DNA of 64,000 nucleotides from Azorinus chamasolen (GCA_963576725.1 OY755239.1:62414953-62478952), one strand, 5' to 3'; positions 20,376 to 30,745 are shown, counted from the stretch's first letter. Notes: a model not told the origin generated them from the letters alone. A program made the numbers and translations.

Positions 20376-20551
20376 TGCACGAATTAAAATATTTTCGATT
20401 ATAACTTCTTTATTTCTCCACCAAACCCTATGTTGTGACCACTCTTTAGAATCGTCTCGAAGAGACGATTCTAAAGAGTGGTCACAACATAGGGTTTGGT
20501 GGAGAAATGACGATTTTAGTATTCAAGTATGCATCGTTATCTGTAGCTCTG
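20376..20551 (-). mobile_element. S6 snapback element, best copy
   Basis: Contains a 96-bp palindrome (20412-20507) with 46-47-bp matching arms beginning TTTCTCCACCAAACCCTATG and only GAA as loop. Ends CGTTATCTGTAGCTCTG at the right. Confidence 0.8.
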
Positions 20552-20602
20552 TTTTCTCCAAGAACCCCCACCCCACCCTGATTACAGTACCATTATTGGT
20601 CT

Positions 20603-20817
20603 TTAACCTTCAGCGCTCTACTGTGATTACCTTTACAAACAGTTTGGGACCAGATGAGACATGGAGTTACTCGGCATCTCATCAAAATCCAAGCTATTTG
20701 TTACACTGACCCTATTATTTTTGGAAAGAAATAGGAAAACACATACTCTTATATTTGAAGCATGCGATAATATTTTCAGACGGCAATAATTTTTGCTCAG
20801 AGCTTGCAAAAGGTTAA
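20603..20817 (-). mobile_element. T7-related element
   Basis: TTAACCTTCAGCGCTCTACT to GAGCTTGCAAAAGGTTAA, with a decayed hairpin (ACAAACAGTTTGGGACCAGA). Confidence 0.6.
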
Positions 20818-20823
20818 GAACTT

Positions 20824-20947
20824 TTAACCTTTTCAGTGTGGGAAATGACTCACCAGTGTTCTTTGTAAGCAATGTAGATCCAGACGAGAGGGATCCTAGA
20901 TGAATCCTCTCATCAGGGTCTGTTTTTCACATTACACTTTTCTTTTA
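20824..20947 (+). mobile_element. Small TTAA-bounded element
   Basis: TTAACCTTTTCAGTGTGGG to ACACTTTTCTTTTAA; core GAGAGGGATCCTAGATGAAT. It shares its right TTAA with the next T3. Confidence 0.55.
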
Positions 20948-21130
20948 ACTCATAGGCTATTTTTAGATCCAACCACTTGGAATAAATCTACCGAAAAGGA
21001 GCATTAACTAGAGAAAAGGAACCTGTTAGAATTTTGTAATTTGAAACCATTGTGATTTATAGAGCATTTGCTCCTATAGGGAGCTTTTTGCACTTCTTAT
21101 GTTCTGCATTAAGCGTTCACCTATTGGTAC
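20944..21130 (+). mobile_element. T3/P1 chimera joined at the shared core
   Basis: A normal T3 left half reaches GAGCATTTGCTCCTATAGG. The sequence then continues as the P1 right arm (GAGCTTTTTGCACTTC...CTGCATTAAGCGTTCACC). Confidence 0.75.
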
Positions 21131-21615
21131 TAGTTTAAAACTAGCCATATGGTTGCTTTCATATTTAAAACTCATTATAACGGCAACCTCATAATACCAG
21201 CACAATGTCTGGAAACAAACACATCCGTTGTAATGAGGTTACACTGTATATGTATTGATCATCATCAATTCAGCTGAGTTAGTTCTTACAGGGACTGCTG
21301 GTGTAGACATACCAGTAATAGGTATAGACTAAAAACACCAGTCCCCGGGGTGCTATTTACTGTTGATCAGAGTAATGATAATAAATGAGCTGTTTGTGAT
21401 TAGTGGTCCACTATTAAGTGCTGTGCAACAAATTGAACAATGGAAAAGTGAGGATTTCTTAATTGTGACTAGTCTGAGCAAAAACAAGTCTGTAGTATTG
21501 TAAATGACAAAGACTGAATCAACTGCAGTGTCTTAAATAACTCGTGCAACATTCTTTTTACGGATCATGTCTGATGCAAAGCAGGTCCTTTCTGGATACA
21601 AAGCATTCAAACATA
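21131..21615. other. Unassigned sequence
   Basis: No repeat family or convincing exon recognised. Confidence 0.4.
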
Positions 21616-21617
21616 AA

Positions 21618-21868
21618 TCTATCCTTTTCCTGCATGAATATTCATGTAAATGACATCATGAATATTAATTATATTAATTTGTTATAATAGCACATGGACA
21701 CAGGAATGTTTGGCCATAACCAGGCAGAAACTGTAGAATCACATCTAAATTATATCACAAGCAAACAGAGCAGACCCTGATCATAATGGCTCCTATAGGA
21801 GCCATCTGATCTGGGTCTACTCTGTTTGCAAAGGCATAGAAATGTGTATTTATGGAGTAATGGGCTAC
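21618..21868 (+). mobile_element. T2 element, ends decayed
   Basis: ATGAATATTCATGTAAATGA, palindrome around GGCTCCTATAGGAGCC, right end TTTATGGAGTAATGGGC. Confidence 0.75.
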
Positions 21869-21897
21869 ATCTGACTTCAAAGCTTGCTTTCAGATAT

Positions 21898-22149
21898 TCA
21901 ACCCTTCTCTTGCTGAATTTTTAATACATTTCTCCTTCTTTAGTCCCATGCCCAGTTGTATAATTACATAATATCTTCACTGTATACACGTATTTTGCTT
22001 TTCAATCACTGCTGTGGAGTGCACTGGTTGAACAATCAACTTGTAAATAGTGCAGACCCTGATGAGACAGCTCATGCAGGAGCTGTCTCATCTGGGTCTT
22101 CACTATTTACAGGAAGGTATATTGACATGAATAGCAAGCGACGGGTTAA
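21898..22149 (+). mobile_element. T4 element
   Basis: TCAACCCTTCTCTTGCTGAA to AGCAAGCGACGGGTTAA; palindrome around CATGCAGGAGC. Confidence 0.8.
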
Positions 22150-22278
22150 GAACTGATATTGGCAGAATTGTTCCCTTTCAGTCCTGAAGCATTGTATAAA
22201 CACAATAATGTGATTTGATTTTTACTATAATTACTCTAAGTAATTTGGGTATCTCCTCTCCCATATCTACTGGTTTCT

Positions 22279-22580
22279 TAACTCATTCCCTGAAAGGCTA
22301 ATTTTAGACCCAACCTATTTGAATGATTCTACTGAAAAGGAGCATTTATTAGAGAAAATGATTTTGTTTAGAATTGTGTAGCTATGAACCATAATGTGCT
22401 GAACAAACCATTTGCTCCTATGGAGCAAATCGTGGGCTTGGTGCAAAACTATTGTAACTCCTTCACTTTGTGAAGTAGTTACAATAGTTTTGCACCAAAC
22501 CCTCGAAATGCTTTATTTATCACCATGGTTTGAAAAAAGTGACTTTTACAGAGGCATCAATATGAAGGAATGGATTAAGC
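22279..22580 (+). mobile_element. T3 element interrupted by S8
   Basis: TTAACTCATTCCCTGAAAGG at the left, GAAGGAATGGATTAAG at the right. The core is split after GGAGCAAAT by the S8 palindrome. Confidence 0.75.
22431..22505. mobile_element. S8 snapback element with AAAT duplication
   Basis: 75 bp, almost entirely inverted repeat (GGGCTTGGTGCAAAACTATT ... AATAGTTTTGCACCAAACCC). AAAT flanks both sides (22427-22430, 22506-22509). T3 copies without the insert read GGAGCAAATGCTC, which is the empty site. Confidence 0.8.
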
Positions 22581-22611
22581 TGGATAATTAAAATTGGCAC
22601 ATTTTGATAAT

Positions 22612-22760
22612 TTTTAATTTACCCATTATTCCATGAATATTCATGTAAGAAATAATGGTATCATGAATATTGATTAGAGCAATGGCAGTAACTGTAGAAT
22701 CATACCTATATCATTTCACAAGCAAACAAAGCAGACTCTGATCAGACCGCTCCTATAGGT
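22612..22760 (+). mobile_element. T2 left half, ending in the core
   Basis: CATGAATATTCATGTAAGAA to GACCGCTCCTATAGG, then unrelated DNA. The matching arm resumes at 23537 but in reverse orientation. Confidence 0.7.
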
Positions 22761-23115
22761 TTTTTATATGTGTGGGGTTTTTTTAGATAAAGAAATAATT
22801 TTATCAATTTTGGTAGAGGGTCACACGAAGACTTATAATTCCTATCAATTAGCATTCAATTCTGACCACTGGTTTTGGAGAAGAAGATGTTTTAAGATTT
22901 TTCTTTTGGTTGCGATGGCAACCTGAGAGTTCTACATGGATCCAGATTCTTTTAACAATGTTTATAGAGCATGATACAAAGATCATTTCCGTAAAGTAAC
23001 TGGTTACGTTAATTCTGCCTTGTGGTTTCAGAGGAGATGTCATTTAAAGCAATTGTTGATGGAGGAACAGACGTTCTAATGGATTGAACCTTGTGGGACT
23101 TTTCCTTTGTTTAAA
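22761..23115. mobile_element. R-type fragment inserted at a T2 core
   Basis: TGGTAGAGGGTCACACGAAG and CCACTGGTTTTGGAGAAGAA are phrases of a tandem-unit repeat; no full unit pair is present. Confidence 0.4.
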
Positions 23116-23535
23116 CAAGAGGGCCATGATGGCCCTTAATTGCTCATCTGGTTATATTGTAACAGATTTATGTATACAATGAATTCATGTAACCTGGGGC
23201 GGGCCACTTTTTTGCTCAAGTGTCATAATTTGAACAATCTTGGAAGAGAACCATTAAAGGATGCTACATACCAAATATCAAACTGGTAGGCTTTACAGTT
23301 TCGGAGAAGATTTTCCTATGAAAAACTGATAAGCCCTTGGGGCAGGACCATTTTTGGTCCAAGGGTCATAATTTGAACAATCTTTGTAGAGGACTATTAG
23401 ATAATACTACAATTACCAAATATCAAAGCTCTAGGCTTTGTGGTTTAAGAGAAAGAAGAAAATGTTTAAGTAAATTGTTGACAAAGCACATACGCACGAC
23501 GCACATATATGCACGGGTGACCCTTATAATGTCAC
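23116..23535 (+). mobile_element. CAAGAGGGCC-type R element, short
   Basis: CAAGAGGGCCATGATGGCCC hairpin, two units of about 150 bp keyed by CATAATTTGAACAATCTT, then a short ACGCACGACGCAC tract. The 3' hairpin is missing. Confidence 0.65.
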
Positions 23536-23536
23536 A

Positions 23537-23665
23537 TCAACATGCTCCTATAGAAGCCATCTGATCAGGGTCTCCTCTGTTAGCTTATGATATAATATAG
23601 ATCAAATTCTATAGTTTCTGCCGTAACCAAATTTTCCTGTGTGCATCACAGTCATCATTTTTAGC
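23537..23665 (-). mobile_element. T2 reverse half element
   Basis: GCTCCTATAGAAGCCATCTG, then the reverse long arm (AATTTTCCTGTGTGCATC). Together with 22612-22760 it makes a T2 with two long arms. Confidence 0.65.
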
Positions 23666-23944
23666 TCAGCTACTATAATTATGATCTAACTATTCAATGA
23701 TCAATGTTGATGTGACATAGGTTTCCGTGGCATCTCATCTGGATTCAAGCTGTTTGCAAATACAAATCAAGCCAAGCATAGCAGGACATAGGTCTTGTCT
23801 AATTGTCATGGTTTGTATATAAAAAATCAAGACCATTACTATTAATGTATTTTCTTCCTATGATGTATAAAAGCCTTATAATACTCAGTAAAAAAAAAAT
23901 CAGTTACGAACCATCCTATTTTACCCCACATATTTGGACAGTCA

Positions 23945-24025
23945 GACTTAGGCAAACAGAGCAGATCCAGGTCAAACAGCTCCTGAAAGAGCTATCTGAT
24001 CAGTGTCTAAACTAGCTATTTGCTA
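23945..24025. mobile_element. T1/T2 core fragment
   Basis: GGCAAACAGAGCAGATCCAG and a weak partner, centred on GCTCCTGAAAGAGC. Confidence 0.55.
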
Positions 24026-24041
24026 CCAATATGAGTCTAAG

Positions 24042-24304
24042 TTAACCCTTTCCCTATTCTCTGTTTATTCCAGATTTCAATACCTACTGAATATTCATGG
24101 ACAAAATAGTTATAATGAAATATGGTAGGTGGCACATTGTAGCCATTTCAGAAGGTAAAAAAACCCATAACTATCAAATTCCATTAGCAAACAGAGCAGA
24201 CCCTAATCAGACGGCTCCTATAGGAGCCAATTCTTATCTGGGTCTAGTCTGATCGATCTGTTTGCAAATGCGTGAAAAAGTGTTTATATGAAGGAAAGGG
24301 TCAA
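24042..24304 (+). mobile_element. T1 element
   Basis: TTAACCCTTTCCCTATTCTC to AAGGAAAGGGTCAA. The right hairpin arm has a short local duplication (TCTAGTCTGATCGATCTG). Confidence 0.8.
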
Positions 24305-24795
24305 AGTCATTAAAACAGTTGCATTGAGGGCAAATCAAACTAGTGACGTAGTTTTTTACCCCAAGTGACAAAGTTTCGATCTTGTCCAAGATTTTATCAA
24401 AACGGTCATTCTGACCAAGATTCATGAAAACTGGACAAAAAATGTGATCACTAGAGTGTTCACAAGGTTTTTCTACTGTTTGGCCTAGTGACCTAGTTTT
24501 TGACCTCATGTGACCCATTTTCAAACTCGTCTGAGATTATAATTATCAAAACACTCAATCTGATAAAGTTTCATGAAGATTCAGCTGCAAATGCACCTCT
24601 AGTGTTCACAATTTTTTTTCTATTTGACCTAGTGACCTAGTTTTTGATCCCACATGACCCACTTTTGAACTTGTCCAAGATTTTATTATGTCAGTCATTC
24701 TGGCCATGTTTCATGAAGGTTGGGCTGAAAATGTTACCTCTAGAGTGTTCACAAGGGTTTCCTTCTATTTGACCTAGTTTTTGACCATAATGATA
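24305..24795 (+). repeat. Orphan block of 145-bp R units
   Basis: Units keyed by GACCTAGTGACCTAGTTTTT at about 24482 and 24625, and a decayed one. Same units as 25100-26200, but without a CAAGAGGGCC start. Confidence 0.65.
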
Positions 24796-24865
24796 TCATA
24801 ACTGTTAATTATCAATGTTACTTCATAGGCTATTTTTAGACCCAACCTATGAATAATTCTACAAA

Positions 24866-26314
24866 CAAGAGGGCCAAGATGGCCCTTAATCGCTCACCTG
24901 ATTACCATAGATTTAAGATTTTTGCTAGGTAGCCCATGGTTAGGGTCAATATTGACCTTAGGGGCAATATATGAACAATGTTGATAGTGGATCATGAGCA
25001 GTGAATCATGAACAGTGGTTCTGCAGAATAAGAGTTTCAAAAATTTAGTCTATTGATTTGATCAAGACAATGATTCTGACCAATGAAGATTGGGCTAAAA
25101 TGTGCCCTCTAAAGTATTTTTTCAAAGATTTAACCTAGTGACCTACTTTTTATTCCTACCCAACCCATGATCACACTCAACCTTGATATCACCAAGACAA
25201 ACACTCTGAGAAAGTTTGAGGAAGACTGGGCTAAAAATGTGGCCACTGGAGTGTAAACTAGATTTCTCTAAGATATGACCCAGTGACCTACTATTTAACC
25301 TCACATAACCCACTTTCAAACTTGTCCAAGATTTTATAAGGACACTCATTCTGACCAATTTTCATGAAGATTTGGCTATAAATCGAGGGTTTGGTGCAAA
25401 ACTATTCTAACTCCTTCACTAAAGTGAAGGAGTTAGAATAGTTTTGCACCAAGCCCTCGAAATGTAACCTCTAGATTGTTCACAAGGTTTTCCTACTATT
25501 TGACTTAGTGACCTAGTTTTTAACCCCACATAACCCACTTTCAAACTCATCCACGATTTTATCAAGACAATCATTATGACTAAGTTTCATAAAGATTGGA
25601 CAAAAAATGTGACCACTAGAGTGTTCACAAGGTTTTTCTACTGTTTGACCTAGTGACCTAGTTTTTAACTCCACTTGATCCACTTTCAATCTCGTCCAAG
25701 ATTTTATCAAGACATTCATTCTGACCAAGTTTCATGAAGATTAGACTAAAATTGTGACCACTAGAGTGTTCACAAGGTTTTTCTACTGTTTGACCTAGTG
25801 ACCTAGTTTTTAACTCCACTTGACCCACTTTCAAACTTGTCCAAGATTTTATCAAGACATTCATTCTGATCAAGTTTCATGAAGATTGGACTAAAATTGT
25901 GACCACTAGAGTGTTCACAAGGTTTTTCTACTGTTTGACCTAGTGACCTAGTTTTTTACCCCACATGACCCATTTTTCAAACTCCTCCGAGATTTTATCA
26001 AGACGATCATTCTGACCAAGTTTCATGAAAATTGGGCTAAAAATGTGACCTGTAGAGGGTTCACAAGGTTTTCCTACTATTTGACCTAGTGACCTAGTTT
26101 TTAACCCAACTTGACCCACTTTCGAACTCGTCCGAGATTTTATCAAGACATTCATTCTGACCAAGTTTCATGAAGATTGGACTACAATTGTGACCACTAG
26201 AGTGTTCATAAGCAAATTGTTGACGACGGACGACGCACAACGGACGACGGACGCCGGACGCCGGACATTCAAGTATCCCAAAAGCTCACCCTGAGCTTTG
26301 CTCAGTTGAGCTAA
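24866..26314 (+). mobile_element. CAAGAGGGCC-type R element with 145-bp units
   Basis: CAAGAGGGCCAAGATGGCCC hairpin plus CGCTCACCTG; about seven units keyed by GTGACCTAGTTTTTAAC; a GACGACGGACGACGCAC tract (26221-26266); and a 3' hairpin GCTCACCCTGAGC / GCTCAGTTGAGC. Repeated 71-codon open frames spaced exactly 145 bp follow the units and are not genes. Confidence 0.75.
25384..25459. mobile_element. S8 snapback element, near-perfect, AAAT-flanked
   Basis: 76 bp with 37-bp arms (CGAGGGTTTGGTGCAAAACT / its complement, one mismatch) and no unique interior. AAAT at 25380-25383 and 25460-25463. The neighbouring R units give the empty site (CTAAAAATGTGACC). Confidence 0.85.
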
Positions 26315-26517
26315 AAAGGAACATTTACTGGAAAAAAGAGAAATTTTTAGAACTGTGCAGTTTTGAAACAATTGTGATAAATTATGCGGTTTTGAAATCT
26401 TTGTGATAAAAAGAGCATTTGCTCTTATGGAGCAAATGCTCTATTTATTACAATAGTTTCAAATAGTGACTTTTACAGAGGCATCAAAAGGCATCAATAT
26501 TAAAGAATTACCGTAGT

Positions 26518-26737
26518 TTAATCCATTCCCACATATTGACGCCACTGTAAAAGTCGCTGTCTGAAACCATTGTGATAAATAAAGCATTTGCTCCATAGGA
26601 GCAAATGCTCTCTTTATCTCAATGGTTTAAAATCTACACAATTCTGAAATTTTCCTTTTCTCTAGTTAATGCTCCTTTTCGGTAAGATTTATTCAAAGAG
26701 GTAGGATCTAAAAATAGCCTATGAGGTAATAGGTTAA
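26518..26737 (-). mobile_element. T3 element, full length, reverse
   Basis: TTAATCCATTCCCACATATT to GAGGTAATAGGTTAA; full hairpin around GCTCCATAGGAGC. Confidence 0.85.
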
Positions 26738-26744
26738 ATAAATG

Positions 26745-27124
26745 TACATAATGGTACATGAACACAGGAAAGTTTGGCAATGTCAGACATTTTAGAATCA
26801 GATCTATATTATTGCATAAGCCAACAGAGCAGACCATGGTTAGATGACCATAGCTCCAGATAAGACGCGTAAATTAAAACATTTTTAAGAATAACTCCTT
26901 TATTTTCCACCAAACCCTATACTGTGACCACTTTTTAGAATCGTCTCTTCAAGACGATTCTAAAGAGTGGTCACAGTACAGGTTTAAGCGGAGAAATGAC
27001 GATTTTAGTATTTGGGTACGCACCCTTATCTGTAGCTCTGGATGGCTCCTGCTTAAACTGTCTGATCAGTGTCTACTCAGTTTGCAAACATGTTCAAAGG
27101 TGTATCTAAGGAGTAACTGGTTAA
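26745..27124 (+). mobile_element. T2 element split by S6
   Basis: Inner long arm (GGTACATGAACACAGGAAAG) to GACCATGGTTAGATG, then S6. It resumes with GATGGCTCCTGC and ends CTAAGGAGTAACTGGTTAA. Confidence 0.65.
26848..27041 (-). mobile_element. S6 snapback element inside a T2 core
   Basis: AGCTCCAGATAAGACGCG to CTTATCTGTAGCTCTG; hairpin arms ACTGTGACCACTTTTTAGAA / complement around TCTCTTCAAGA. Confidence 0.75.
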
Positions 27125-27405
27125 ACGTTAAAAGTTTTACATATTCAATTTGATAGCAGATATTTGTCATGCAAGACAGCTGCCATGTCCTGACATAAAA
27201 ATATTTCATTAAATACAATCCAATACAAATGTTCGTCTGGAAATTTCAAATTGACAGAAATGGCATTTCCTATTTTAGTGATACATGTACCATAATAATC
27301 TAGATTTTTAACCTTTAACCTGTTAAGTAAATTTTTGTTGGTAGAAAATGTCACCAAACTTCAGTCTGTTGTCACAGTTGATTTATCTTATGTCTGTCCA
27401 ACAAC
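27125..27405. other. Unassigned sequence
   Basis: A 70-codon minus-strand frame (27145-27357) is present, with a possible acceptor (TTTTTATGTCAG) at about 27175. Codon and splice support are too weak to call an exon. Confidence 0.3.
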
Positions 27406-27409
27406 ACCG

Positions 27410-27500
27410 TCAGCATATCAAACAGTTTGGATCCTGATCAGATGCCCAGTTACTTGATGTCTTATCTGGATCCAAACTGTTTGCATAGGTACATGATCAC
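27410..27500 (+). mobile_element. T7-type core fragment
   Basis: CAAACAGTTTGGATCCTGAT pairs with ATCTGGATCCAAACTGTTTG. Confidence 0.65.
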
Positions 27501-27529
27501 TCATCTGCCCACAGCTACTGGGTAAACCC

Positions 27530-27742
27530 TTAACTCTTTGCACGCTAAGTAATTTTTTGTCTGCAACAATTGTCGTCTGCTTCAATTGTTAAAATAAACT
27601 TTCTTTCATTTCTTTCCAAAAATATGGTCAAGATGACAAACAATTTGGATCCTGATGAGACGCCGCATAATGCGGCGTCTCATCTGGAACCAAACTGTTT
27701 GCATAGGTAATCACAGTTTCGCCGCTAGCGTGCAAAGAGTCT
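27530..27742 (+). mobile_element. T7 element
   Basis: TTAACTCTTTGCACGCTAAG to TAGCGTGCAAAGAGTCTA; loop region GCCGCATAATGCGGC. Confidence 0.8.
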
Positions 27743-27927
27743 ATAATGCATATGTACTTCTTTGGGAATATCATATTTAATTCCATATGTCAAAATTAAA
27801 GGGATATATGCCCAAGTACATTATGGCAAATGTTCTTACAACAACATAACGCCCCCATTCAAATATAGAATAGTTACAAAATAAATCATATAATCCGACC
27901 ATCTCAACAAATAGTGTTGCATGTTGC

Positions 27928-28163
27928 TAACTCTTTTCCTGTAAGAAATAGGGACATAACAAGAATTTATCAGATTATCTATTGTATAAATGCAGGAAAT
28001 TCTGGCTGAAGCAGAAAATGTAGAATCAAACAGTACCGGTATATTGTACCATAAGCAAACATAGCAGACCCTGATCAGACGGCTCCTATAGGAGCCGTCT
28101 TATATCTGGGTCTTCTCTGTTGGCAAAGGCACAGAAAGGCGTATTTATATAGTAAAGGGTTAA
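27928..28163 (+). mobile_element. T2-like element
   Basis: CTAACTCTTTTCCTGTAAGA to TATAGTAAAGGGTTAA; good palindrome around GGCTCCTATAGGAGCC. Confidence 0.7.
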
Positions 28164-28212
28164 ACAAGAAGTTTCACTAAGAACTGTTTGATTTGAATAT
28201 GAATCAAGAAAA

Positions 28213-28390
28213 TTAATTCTTTACCTGCAGCAAGTAATGCCTTTGCAAACAGAGTAGACCAGGAGATCAGGTTTTACAGTTTCTGCCATGGCCAATAATT
28301 CCTATGCTCAAATGCCATTATAAAAATGAATTTAATTAATATTCATGAGAATGTACGTCTTACATGAATATTCATGGAGTAAAGGTTTAA
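28213..28390 (-). mobile_element. T2 element with core deletion
   Basis: TTAATTCTTTACCTGCAGCA to ATGGAGTAAAGGTTTAA. The palindrome is reduced to AGACCAGGAGATCAGG; both arms remain. Confidence 0.7.
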
Positions 28391-28464
28391 TCAGGATCTT
28401 CATGGTATAAAGTATAGTATTGACCCAAACTCCATGTGTAGGTATTTGGATCTCCACTGCTTTG

Positions 28465-28605
28465 TTAACCATTTATTTCACAAATACGCCTTTATATACT
28501 ATGCCTGTGCAAATAGAGCAGATCCAGATCACATGACTCATGCAGGATCTATCTGATCAGGGTCTGCTCTTTTTTGCTATGGAATTTAAAACAGATCTGA
28601 TTCTG
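28465..28605 (-). mobile_element. T2 element, reverse, truncated
   Basis: TTAACCATTTATTTCACAAA, core ACTCATGCAGGATC, then loss of the long arm. Confidence 0.65.
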
Positions 28606-28729
28606 ATATAAAAGCAAATGTATGAATCATGTAGGAAACACCACATACAAATCACAGTCTCCCGAACAGCACCATGCATGACTATATAAATCCAATCAAC
28701 ACCAAAACCTGTGCACATATTCATATCAC

Positions 28730-28968
28730 TGACCCTTTACTCCATGAATATTCATGTAAGAAATAATGACATCATGAATATTAATGAAATTATTGGTTAT
28801 AGTAGCACATGTACATGGATACAGAATGTTTTGGTCATGGTGGAAACTGTAGAATCTAAAATCTATATTATATCACATTAGCAAACACATAGCAGACGCT
28901 GATCAGACGGCACCTACAAGACCTACTTCGTTTGCAAAAAGGCGTAGAAAGGCACTTTATGGAGCTAA
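28730..28968 (+). mobile_element. T2 element, damaged core
   Basis: GACCCTTTACTCCATGAATA to ACTTTATGGAGCTAAAT; the right hairpin arm is mostly deleted after GGCACCTACAAG. Confidence 0.75.
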
Positions 28969-29395
28969 ATAATAATTGTATCTGAATACTGCTAAATACT
29001 TAGAAAATAGCCTTTTTAAACGATGGCTTTTTTTCTTGATTACCTGTAAATTAACGGACATGTTTGGCCAATCTTCGAGCCGCACCATGAATATAAACTG
29101 CATTCTCGCAACAATGGCCGACATGTGTGTAAAGTTGAAAGTGTAAAAACATGAAAAGAGAATGTCTATTGTGTAAAACTTTACCTACACGTAAATCAAA
29201 TACATCCCGTACACATATTTGATTTTTATGACAGATTCAAGTGTATGGCAGACATGTTTTCGACAGTTTCCGAAATAATGAAAAATTCTCTTTTTGCATT
29301 ACAAATAACCTATTCCTTACCATGTGCTTTAGAACCAAATTCATTTCAGAGTGTGTTTGTGAAACACTTATGCCCCCTACCTTTGACCCTGAAGG
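28969..29395. other. Unassigned sequence
   Basis: No recognised family except the approach to the R-type fragment that follows. Confidence 0.35.
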
Positions 29396-29610
29396 ATGAC
29401 CTTGACCTTTGACCCATGGACCAGGCGGTTGAATGCCACACAGCGTCTTTATGTGCTGAACATTTATGCCAGTTGTTTTTTTTAAATCCATTCGCAGATA
29501 AAAAAAGTTATAGAAGGGACACGAAATTTGGGACGGATGGAAGGACAGACTGATGGACGGAAAGAAGGAAGGACAATGCGATTACTATATGCCCGCCATA
29601 TACATACACA
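29396..29610 (+). mobile_element. R-type fragment (TGACCTTTGACC / GGACGGATGG type)
   Basis: GATGACCTTGACCTTTGACC, AAAAAAGTTATAGAAGGGAC, then a GGACGGATGGAAGGACAGAC tract and CGCCATATAC near the end. One unit only. Confidence 0.5.
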
Positions 29611-29710
29611 TGAAAATTGATAATATAATTCACTCAGGCGAGTCCTTGTTAATTGGATGGGTTTCCGCCATATTATTATTGATTTGGAACACTCGGTCTT
29701 CATCTTAGAT

Positions 29711-29813
29711 CAGAGCAACAGATCTAGATAAAAGTGCATATTCAAATAATGAAATTGTCATTTCTCCACCAAACCCTATGTTGTGACCACTCTTCAGAAT
29801 CGTCTCAAAGAGA
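29711..29813 (+). mobile_element. S6 left half, broken at the hairpin loop
   Basis: CAGAGCAACAGATCTAGATA to AGAATCGTCTCAAAGAGAC, then unrelated sequence. Confidence 0.7.
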
Positions 29814-29834
29814 CTGAAAAATCGGTCTGTTTAA

Positions 29835-30141
29835 ACCTTTCTTTTATATAAACGCTTTTTCAAGCCTTTACAGAGTAGACTGCCTTAACAATTCCCTGCT
29901 AATAATGGCTCCCTCCTTTATCCGACACTAAAATGTCTGCTCAATTCATTAAAGAATATATATAAAGAAATATGGAAGGTGAAACATTGTAGACATTTTA
30001 GAAAGTAAAGACACAGATCTTTGAAATTCTATTAGCAAACAGAGTAGACCCTGATCAGACGGCTCCTCTAAGAGCCGTCTGATCTGGGTCTACTATGTTT
30101 GCAAATGCGTGAAAACACGTTTATATGAGGGAAAGGGTTAA
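29835..30141 (+). mobile_element. T1 copies, one truncated and one missing its outer arm
   Basis: 29835-29880 is a reverse T1 end (AAACCTTTCTTTTATATAAA). 29950-30141 is an inner T1 arm plus a perfect core (GGCTCCTCTAAGAGCC) and right end GGGAAAGGGTTAA. Confidence 0.7.
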
Positions 30142-30633
30142 ACGAAGCCATAACACGTAAGAGATAGCTACGGAGTTTATCCAAATGACTTGAAATCAAA
30201 TTTGCCACCATTAGCCCCGCTATGAGAATTCCTACCACAAGACTGAAAACAGAGTAGACACAGATCAGCTGCCATGCTGATAATGTTGCATCTGTTCAGG
30301 GTCTGCACTGTCTGTGACTCCAAGCACCTATTTACTTTGTTGAGTCGCTATTTTACTATTTGGTGATAAATAGTGTATTATATCATGATCAGATGCTGAA
30401 TTTACAATGCAGATAATCTTGGTATACACTGCATGCAATGTTTTATGGATGGAAATTGGTAATAAAGATGTAATACCCGTGGAAACTTACCATTTATGCA
30501 AAACACAAAAACAGAGGCATAATTTGATAGTGTTTTTTTTAAAAGAACCCAAAACTTTCTTAGAATTACACAGACTGTTTTATGTGACCTTCTTTGTTGA
30601 CTCCCACATAAGGTCACATTATACAGTCTAGAC
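30142..30633. other. Unassigned sequence with a hairpin
   Basis: A hairpin pairs ACAGACTGTTTTATGTGACC (30579-30598) with GGTCACATTATACAGTCT (30612-30629). A minus-strand AATG|GTAAGT donor-like site lies near 30487. No clear exon. Confidence 0.35.
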
Positions 30634-30745
30634 TGTAGATCTGATTTCTGCCTGAGTCAAAGTATCCTGTGTTCATATACCATTGTAAAAATAATCTAAT
30701 CAATATTAATGATGTTATAATGTCATGATATTCAACAGGTAATTA
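30634..30745 (-). mobile_element. T2 long-arm fragment
   Basis: TAGATCTGATTTCTGCCTGA to AATATTAATGATGTTATAAT. Confidence 0.6.

Larger units (their letters stand above)
24800..26515 (+). mobile_element. T3 element split by a 1.45-kb R element
   Basis: Left part CTTCATAGGCTATTTTTAGA to AATAATTCTAC. It resumes after 26314 with GGAACATTTACTGG. The hairpin GAGCATTTGCTCTTATGGAGC and right arm follow. Part of the arm (TTTTGAAA...TGTGATAAA) is duplicated at about 26360-26410. Confidence 0.7.

Noticed and set aside
25513..26164. Three related 71-74-codon frames
   Set aside because: They recur every 145 bp with the tandem unit; a repeat, not a gene family.
27145..27357. 70-codon minus-strand frame
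   Set aside because: Lysine- and asparagine-rich, as expected of AT-rich DNA; no clear donor; the acceptor near 27175 would use only its end.
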